Positions 62,083 through 64,000 of a stretch of DNA of 64,000 nt are shown in pieces. The notes beneath the pieces were generated by a model that worked only from the letters and a program-made list of their open reading frames with translations, was not told where the DNA came from and ran no database searches. This DNA is from JAJRQY01 sp965224435 (GTDB lineage: Bacteria > Actinomycetota > Acidimicrobiia > Acidimicrobiales > SZUA-35). Position 1 is the first letter of the stretch. Each line of letters starts with the position of its first letter. The translations under genes were made by a program, and so were the position numbers. The DNA lies in NCBI GenBank assembly GCA_965224435.1, contig OZ245048.1, forward strand, positions 4,092,001-4,156,000. Reading direction: 5' to 3'.

Positions 62083-62113
62083 TGTAGCCAGACATAGCAT
62101 ATGTGGTTACACT
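62083..62113 (+). promoter_or_regulatory. Promoter and operator-like palindrome of abiE operon
   Basis: TAGCCA (62085-62090), 17 bases, TACACT (62108-62113), then 7 bases to ATG 62121, so the mRNA is probably leaderless. ACATA-GCA-TATGT (62092-62104), flanked by TGTAGCC and GGTTACA, is an inverted repeat between -35 and -10, where an AbiEi repressor would bind. Confidence 0.5.
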
Positions 62114-62120
62114 TTCATAC

Positions 62121-62702
62121 ATGACGGCGTCAACAGAAACCGATCTCCCCCCAATATTCACCCATGCAGAGGCGCGCTCCCATGGACTCTCTGACCGCAG
62201 CCTGTACGCGTTACGCGACCAAGGCCACCTCGAGCAAATCGCCCGCGGCATCTACGCCCAACCAGGTCTCGAAGCCGACCACGACCTCATTGAGATCGCC
62301 GTACGAGCCCCCAAAGCGACCCTCTGCCTCACAACTGCCCTAACCCGACACAACCTGATCGATGACATCCCACCAACCATCGATGTCGCTCTCCCCCGCA
62401 GCCAACGTTCCCCTCGGACAATGGCGCCAATCACCTGGCACCGCTTCGATGAGGACACATACGACATCGGGCGGCAAGAACTAGCAGTATTTGGCGACCT
62501 CACTATCGGCATCTACAGCCCAACTCGTTCAATCATTGATGCTTTCCGGCTCCGCCATCTCTACGGTCAAGACCAAGCAATCCAAGCACTCAAAACATGG
62601 CTCAAGGAACCAGCCAACCACCCCTCCGACCTACTTTCTCTGGCTAGAGCCTTCCCTGCTGCCGAACCATCTATCCGCACCACCCTGGAAATCTTGCTGT
62701 GA
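62121..62702 (+). CDS. abiEi: AbiEi-type antitoxin
   Basis: 193 residues. The winged-helix N-domain (FTHAEARSHGLSDRSLYALR then QIARGIYAQPG) and C-terminal antitoxin domain (ALTRHNLIDDIPPTIDVALP, IYSPTRSIIDAFRLRHLYG) match AbiEi of type IV systems. It represses its own promoter and neutralises AbiEii without direct binding. No ribosome site precedes ATG 62121, in line with a leaderless start. GTGA overlap with abiEii. Confidence 0.9.
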   Translation: MTASTETDLPPIFTHAEARSHGLSDRSLYALRDQGHLEQIARGIYAQPGLEADHDLIEIAVRAPKATLCLTTALTRHNLIDDIPPTIDVALPRSQRSPRTMAPITWHRFDEDTYDIGRQELAVFGDLTIGIYSPTRSIIDAFRLRHLYGQDQAIQALKTWLKEPANHPSDLLSLARAFPAAEPSIRTTLEILL

Positions 62703-63556
62703 CGCTACGTCCGACCCGAGCCACCCTCGCAGGCTCCGCTTACCTCAACCTACGCCGCCACGCCTCGACGACCGGACGGCCAACCGACGAACTACTTCGC
62801 CTCTATGGCCTCGAAGGGTTTCTTGACCGATTGGTAGCGTCGACCTACTCAGATCAGTTCATCCTCAAAGGAGGAGTACTCCTCGCTGCCTTCGGAGCGA
62901 GAAGACCAACCCGCGACATTGACTTCGTAGCCATCAACCTGTCCGACGACCTCAAAACAATCAGCGAAACCATCGGTCGAATCGTCTCCGTCAATATTGA
63001 AGACGGGCTTGACTTTGATAGCACTGCAACCACCGCCGAGCCCATCCGCAGTGACGACGCCGCCAGCGGCGGACGATTCACCCTGCACGCACGTTTAGCA
63101 ACCGCTCAGATCCAGTTCCATGTCGACATCAATATCGGTGACCCAATATGGCCAGACCCTGAGCAAGTCGATCTACCCCGCATCCTGGGCGGTGACCCGA
63201 TTCGCCTCACTGGCTACCGCGTCGAGCTTGTCCTAGCAGAGAAGATCGTCACCGCTATGCAACGAGGCACGGCCAACACCCGATGGCGAGACTTTGTCGA
63301 CATTGCCAGCCTCGCTGATGGTCCTATTGACGACACGAGATTGTCTGAGGCGATCCGTCGGGTTGCTGTGCACCGCCAGATCTCAATTCTCCCGCTTGGC
63401 CAAACCCTGGATGGATTCGCTTCAATCGCTCAGGGCAAGTGGGCTGCCTGGCGACGAAAACAACAGCTCATAGAAACCACCCCAGAGTCCTTCGCTGTTC
63501 TCCTTGACCAGGTCATCGACTTCACCGACCCGCTCTTGCGGGGCCCTTCACTATGA
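62699..63556 (+). CDS. abiEii: AbiEii-type nucleotidyltransferase toxin
   Basis: 285 residues. FILKGGVLLAAFGARRPTRD then IDF has the GG-x10-D-x-D nucleotidyltransferase site; QIQFHVDINIGDPIWPD gives the third Asp and YRVELVLAEKIVTAMQRGTA with RWRDFVDIASLA the following helical domain. These toxins add nucleotides to tRNA acceptor ends and abort phage infection. GTG 62699. Intact system, located within the tRNA-Ser element. Confidence 0.92.
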   Translation: MTLRPTRATLAGSAYLNLRRHASTTGRPTDELLRLYGLEGFLDRLVASTYSDQFILKGGVLLAAFGARRPTRDIDFVAINLSDDLKTISETIGRIVSVNIEDGLDFDSTATTAEPIRSDDAASGGRFTLHARLATAQIQFHVDINIGDPIWPDPEQVDLPRILGGDPIRLTGYRVELVLAEKIVTAMQRGTANTRWRDFVDIASLADGPIDDTRLSEAIRRVAVHRQISILPLGQTLDGFASIAQGKWAAWRRKQQLIETTPESFAVLLDQVIDFTDPLLRGPSL

Positions 63557-63612
63557 AGCCACACAGGTTGGCCTGAGAACGGTAGATTCGCCAGGTCTGA
63601 TGGTGGACCACA

Positions 63613-63637
63613 TCGAGAGGGCCCGGGCCCTTCTCGA
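63613..63637. terminator. Long hairpin after abiEii
   Basis: TCGAGAGGGCCC pairs with GGGCCCTTCTCGA (one bulged T) with almost no loop; AGGGCCCGGGCCCT (63618-63631) is a perfect palindrome. 57 bases after the abiEii stop. Confidence 0.55.
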
Positions 63638-63656
63638 ATCCGCTACTACCTTTTCT

Positions 63657-63709
63657 CAGTGTCCGCTCAGTGTCCGCTCAGTGTCCGCTCAGTGTCCGCT
63701 CAGTGTCCG
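63657..63709 (+). repeat. CAGTGTCCG array (5 copies, 11-bp period)
   Basis: Five exact CAGTGTCCG at 63657, 63668, 63679, 63690 and 63701 separated by CT. The one-turn period puts all copies on the same face of DNA. It lies just left of the right-hand 120-bp repeat. Confidence 0.95.
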
Positions 63710-63725
63710 CACACTTCCAAGAACG

Positions 63726-63845
63726 AGAAAGACCCCGATCCGGCTCACTCTCCAATAGAGAGAAAAGCTGATCAGGGCCTTTGTGGCGGAAGGTAAGGGA
63801 TTCGAACCCTTGGTGATGCGAAGCACCACAACGGCTTTCGAGGCC
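63726..63845. repeat. 120-bp direct repeat, right copy (att-like)
   Basis: Identical to 59819-59938. It spans the tRNA-Ser anticodon loop to 3' end plus about 58 bases downstream of the tRNA. The likely crossover is within or near GGCCTCGAAAGCC. Confidence 0.9.
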
Positions 63846-63874
63846 GCCCCATTCGTCCGCTCTGGCAACCTTCC
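63784..63874 (-). tRNA. tRNA-Ser(CGA)
   Basis: 91 bases including encoded CCA. The acceptor stem GGAAGGT pairs with ACCTTCC, with discriminator G. The anticodon loop is CTCGAAA with stem GCGGC/GCCGT. A long variable arm (GTGGTGCTTCGCATCAC) as in class II tRNAs and a GGTTCGAATCC T arm follow. It reads UCG codons. Its 3' half is supplied by the integrated element. Confidence 0.93.
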
Positions 63875-64000
63875 GCAGGCGAGGCTAGCGGGAACAAGCC
63901 ACGGAGCGAACCGGGAGCCGGCAGCAGTTTCGATGTTGTCGCTGGCGCATCACCGGATCAAGCTGCTACTACAGGGCCATGATTCGTCTTCTTGATCGCA

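Noticed and set aside
63657..63709. Five regularly spaced repeats, possible CRISPR
   Set aside because: Spacing between 9-base motifs is only 2 bp, with no unique spacers and no cas genes.

Overview
The window is a continuous stretch of chromosome from a high-to-medium GC actinobacterium. An acidimicrobial or related lineage is my inference. The evidence is a separate 58-residue acyl-CoA carboxylase epsilon subunit, a TIGR03083-type mycothiol/maleylpyruvate-isomerase-like protein, stand-alone LigC-type ligase and LigD-type polymerase, AbiEi-DUF559 proteins, frequent GTG starts and many Ala/Thr-rich lipoproteins. There are no rRNA operons, no CRISPR array, no phage structural genes and no recognisable transposase or integrase.

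Layout. 1-3443: partial ASCH protein, lipoprotein serpin, metallophosphoesterase, TauE/SafE permease. 3523-8403: accessory-looking patch with a zinc-ribbon membrane protein, a LysR relic, a PD-(D/E)XK nuclease, an EcsC/uracil-glycosylase-like fusion, and a scar joining the 3' halves of a UvrD-type helicase and a PIN gene. 8472-12915: lipoprotein hydrolase, PLDc_N membrane protein, a large REC/degenerate-GGDEF/glycosyltransferase-2 fusion, MazG. 12991-15372: three copies of a palindromic element; two bracket a DUF559 nuclease gene, and asd lies between the second and third. 15431-25917: lysC, cyclophilin, then an operon of 3-hydroxyacyl-CoA dehydrogenase, aat and ethylmalonyl-CoA mutase; opposite it pccB, epsilon subunit and a class III CoA-transferase, which together point to C3-C5 acyl-CoA metabolism. 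26020-31105: DNA ligase, LigD-like polymerase, YibE/F protein, GNAT, 5'-3' exonuclease. 31223-45887: transporters, yaaA, a tldE/tldD pair, amidase, asparaginase, esterase, ABC exporter, pgi. 46052-58606: ECF sigma factor facing a secreted protein, a cytochrome c/copper type II monooxygenase-like lipoprotein, a MacAB-like efflux operon divergent from a two-component system whose kinase is frameshifted, and a beta carbonic anhydrase.

58607-63874 is a small modular island. It holds an RHS relic, a TacA/TacT-type toxin-antitoxin pair, a displaced 3' half of tRNA-Ser(CGA), three small membrane-protein genes (one with a 10-base G tract), an AbiEi/AbiEii pair, and the intact tRNA-Ser(CGA). A 120-bp exact repeat containing the tRNA 3' half occurs at both ends, 3907 bp apart, as expected for integration at the tRNA anticodon loop. 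No integrase is present. Ten copies of CAGTGTCCG, 11 bp apart within clusters, mark the module borders. This repeat-tagged, integrase-less defence/toxin island is the most interesting part of the window. Next come the DUF559 gene bracketed by palindromes and several unusual domain fusions.
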